Positions 6,354 to 7,087 of a DNA stretch of 7,087 nt are shown here, piece by piece. Each line of letters begins with the position of its first letter. Within the stretch, counting starts at the first letter, position 1. Origin of the DNA: Bacteroidaceae bacterium (GTDB lineage Bacteria > Bacteroidota > Bacteroidia > Bacteroidales > Bacteroidaceae). The notes beneath the pieces are model-generated. The model was not told the origin of the DNA and ran no database searches. It saw nothing but the letters and a program-made list of their open reading frames with translations. Made by a program: the position numbers and the translations under genes. The stretch lies in NCBI GenBank assembly GCA_017551845.1, contig JAFZKR010000109.1, positions 1 through 7,087 of the forward strand. Direction: 5' to 3'.

Positions 6354-7046
6354 ATGGCAAAGAAAGCTACAAAACCAGCTGCAAAAAAGCAGGAGCAGGG
6401 TGGACTTGAAGAGGCTCTGACACGTTCTGAGCAGTTTTTTGAGAATAACAAAAAAACAATCTACACAACGGTAATCCTTATCATAGCCATCATTGCCGGT
6501 GGTATGCTATACAACAGTAAGGTTATCCAGCCACGTGAAGTCAGGGCTTCGGAAGCCATCTTCCCGGGTGAGAACTATTTCCTTAACGGTGATTTCAGGA
6601 TAGCTCTCGAGGGCGATGCCTACGGTTATGAGGGATTTGAGGCCCTTGCCGATGAGTACAGTCGCACCAAAGCCGGCAAACTGGCTGCCGCTTACGCAGG
6701 TCTCTGCTGTGCACAGCTCGACAGTTTTGAGGTAGCATCCAGATATCTTGACAAATTTAACGGTAAAGACCAGATGGCAAGCCCCGCAATCCTGGGTGCA
6801 CTGGCCAACTGCTACGCCAATATGGACCAGCTTGACAAGGCTGTTACCACATTCGAGAAGGCCGCCAAGAAAGCCGACAACAACCTTCTCTCCCCTTACT
6901 ACTATTTTCAGGCTGCTATCATCTACGAGTCACTTGATAAACCCGAGCAGGCCCTGAAGCTCTACAAGATGATAAAAGTCAAGTATCCTGAGTCCGTGGA
7001 GGGTCAGGAGGCCGACAAATATATAGCACGTCTCACCAGCAAATAA
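6354..7046 (+). CDS. Membrane-anchored tetratricopeptide-repeat protein
   Basis: The 230-residue product begins with a Lys/Ala-rich cytoplasmic tail (MAKKATKPAAKKQEQ) and has one transmembrane helix at about 36-53 (TIYTTVILIIAIIAGGMLYN). The rest is predicted periplasmic. The C-terminal part is helical with TPR-like repeats: about 109-140 (AAAYAGLCCAQLDSFEVASR), 145-180 (PAILGALANCYANMDQLDKA) and 190-225 (YYYFQAAIIYESLDKPEQAL). The arrangement resembles YfgM-like ancillary SecYEG/periplasmic chaperone proteins, though orthology cannot be claimed from sequence alone. The start at 6354 is chosen over an in-frame ATG at 6258 because the promoter (-7 box 6326-6333) lies between them and the extension would encode promoter DNA. 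It is divergent from recF. TPR repeats mediate protein-protein contacts; the partner is unknown. Confidence 0.87.
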   Translation: MAKKATKPAAKKQEQGGLEEALTRSEQFFENNKKTIYTTVILIIAIIAGGMLYNSKVIQPREVRASEAIFPGENYFLNGDFRIALEGDAYGYEGFEALADEYSRTKAGKLAAAYAGLCCAQLDSFEVASRYLDKFNGKDQMASPAILGALANCYANMDQLDKAVTTFEKAAKKADNNLLSPYYYFQAAIIYESLDKPEQALKLYKMIKVKYPESVEGQEADKYIARLTSK

Positions 7047-7087
7047 TCCTGCTGCCGAGCGGCTTACGGGTGAATTCCAGAGTGGCC
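7047..7087. other. Intergenic tail, nothing recognised
   Basis: These last 41 bases after the TPR-protein stop hold no start of a recognisable gene, no promoter box and no convincing hairpin with a T-run. The next gene lies outside the window. Confidence 0.5.

Noticed and set aside
7047..7087. CTGCCGAGCGGC after the TPR gene as a terminator hairpin
   Set aside because: Only three base pairs form around a short loop and no T-run follows before the window ends.

Overview
The window looks like ordinary chromosome from a Bacteroidota bacterium, most likely order Bacteroidales (Bacteroides/Prevotella-like). Three things point there. The protein sequences have the Bacteroidales flavour (RecF, the dCMP deaminase, a divergent Crp/Fnr regulator). 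Three TAnnTTTG boxes, the -7 element of Bacteroidota promoters, sit directly in front of gene starts. Shine-Dalgarno sequences are mostly absent, with A/T-rich leaders instead. No RNA gene, insertion sequence, CRISPR array or prophage gene was seen, and no gene-free stretch exceeds about 180 bases.

Layout. (1) Positions 1-1893, minus strand: a two-gene membrane unit, an NfeD/YuaF-like protein followed by a flotillin (YuaG/FloT-like) that runs off the left edge. (2) Positions 1894-2022: a compact divergent control region with one promoter facing each way and a perfect 18-bp palindrome covering the right-hand promoter. (3) Positions 2023-4765, plus strand: a probable three-gene operon of a Crp/Fnr-type regulator, a dCMP deaminase overlapping it by 8 bp, and a PDZ-containing S41 C-terminal processing protease. 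(4) Positions 4795-6176, minus strand, convergent with the protease: recF and a small DciA-like (DUF721) protein overlapping by 4 bp. (5) Positions 6177-6353: a second divergent control region. (6) Positions 6354-7046, plus strand: a membrane-anchored TPR protein with its own promoter.

How the genes relate. NfeD and flotillin are known partners in membrane microdomains. RecF (gap repair, replication restart) and DciA-like proteins (replicative helicase loading) both act around replication, and dCMP deaminase supplies dUMP for thymidylate, so genome replication is a loose theme. The regulator probably controls its own operon and may also influence the divergent flotillin unit.

The most notable observation is the palindrome AAGATAATGCATTATCTT (1999-2016), which overlaps the -7 box of the Crp/Fnr-type gene. 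Its GATAA-N4-TTATC core has the same geometry as FNR sites, suggesting an autoregulatory operator. That promoter also sits so close to the ATG that the mRNA should be leaderless or nearly so. The rest is largely housekeeping, and nothing here amounts to a clearly new multi-gene system.
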